The notes beneath the pieces are model-generated. The model did no database searches. It saw nothing but the letters and a program-made list of their open reading frames with translations, and was not told where the DNA came from. A program made the translations under genes and the position numbers. Of a stretch of DNA of 64,000 nt, positions 63,703 to 64,000 are shown one piece after another (positions within the stretch are counted from its first letter, which is position 1; every line of letters begins with the position of its first letter). The DNA is from Paramecium octaurelia (Eukaryota; Ciliophora; Oligohymenophorea; Peniculida; Parameciidae). The stretch covers positions 49,553 through 113,552 of the forward strand of contig CAJJDP010000091.1 in assembly GCA_905182995.1 (NCBI GenBank), given 5' to 3'.

Positions 63703-64000
63703 TATTATTATTATAGTAGTATTATTTCGAATTAAAATCTAGTCACACTAATATATGATATAAGAAATCAGTTCTATTTTAGACTGCTTTTTATTATAAT
63801 CATCCTTTTCTATTTCATAAAGTTATTTTGAAAGTTCTTTCTAGTTATAAAATAATTAAAATAATACTTTCTCTTAATATTAAAAATATAATTTAGAATA
63901 TCTAATATTCAATTATGATTAAAGCACAAAATAATAAATATAGTATTAAATAAACATATATTATCAGACTAAAAAGTAGCCTTTTCTTCTTACTGGTGGT
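63703..64000. other. 3' flank at window end
   Basis: AT-rich; no gene recognised. The last 30 bases could be the edge of a neighbouring gene, but too little is visible. Confidence 0.4.

Noticed and set aside
1-64000. Retroviral, LTR, Polinton, DNA-transposon or LINE copies
   Set aside because: No reverse transcriptase, integrase, transposase or capsid-like motif, and no terminal repeats were recognised; the only long repeat is the 1166-bp tandem duplication.
1-64000. Telomere repeats or internal eliminated sequences
   Set aside because: No CCCCAA/CCCAAA runs seen. The intact genes read through without TA-bounded interruptions, so there is no evidence for unexcised germline inserts in them.

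Overview
The window is ciliate nuclear DNA and almost certainly Paramecium. Long open frames appear only when TAA and TAG are read as glutamine and TGA is the sole stop. Genes are interrupted by tiny introns (about 16-31 nt, mostly GTA...TAG) whose removal restores the frame exactly. The protein families (WD40 and TPR repeat families with a Cys/His N-terminal module, giant Cys-rich membrane proteins) are those abundant in Paramecium. Under the standard code only meaningless short ORFs appear. No telomere repeats, CRISPR array or mobile-element genes were seen.

Layout, left to right: 3' part of a WD40-repeat gene (1-1296) and a second WD40 scrap cut by an N (1918); a degenerate stretch; an intact 452-aa TPR gene with 11 introns (3313-4960, minus); a broken membrane-protein gene (5038-5890); an intact Qb-SNARE (7306-8134, minus); degenerate sequence with a tRNA-like locus (10886-10956); a single-exon 1277-aa secreted/membrane protein (12246-16079); a 98-aa single-pass membrane protein (17565-17861); a giant ~2800-aa Cys-rich/beta-helix membrane protein (19313-27858); a GC-elevated block that may be a structured RNA (28262-28672); a perfect 1166-bp tandem duplication joined by one N (28799-31130), probably an assembly artefact; a 547-aa WD40 protein (32362-34005); an N-terminally truncated WD40 copy (37197-38180); a second giant Cys-rich membrane protein of another subfamily (39416-45003, minus); a small secreted Cys-rich protein (46335-46892, minus); a tail-anchored J-domain protein (47619-48271, minus); small unresolved genes; a decayed WD40 gene (49917-51425); a membrane-pyrophosphatase-like protein whose catalytic aspartates appear to be lost (51453-53949, minus); a ~2350-aa chromatin-reader-like protein with a PHD-knuckle-ePHD cassette, another PHD finger and long poly-Q tracts (54002-61229, minus); and, from a shared 244-bp divergent promoter, a 742-aa coiled-coil plus CRAL-TRIO (SEC14) protein (61474-63702).

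There are no operons; each gene should have its own promoter. Several WD40 relatives in different states of decay, plus long stretches of coding-like but broken sequence, suggest a region rich in gene duplication and pseudogene formation. With a single stop codon, chance open frames of 100 or more codons are common, so short unrecognised frames are marked as weak. Intron positions and reading frames were worked out by eye. In the SNARE, TPR, J-domain, second giant Cys-rich and pyrophosphatase-like genes the total after intron removal is an exact multiple of three.
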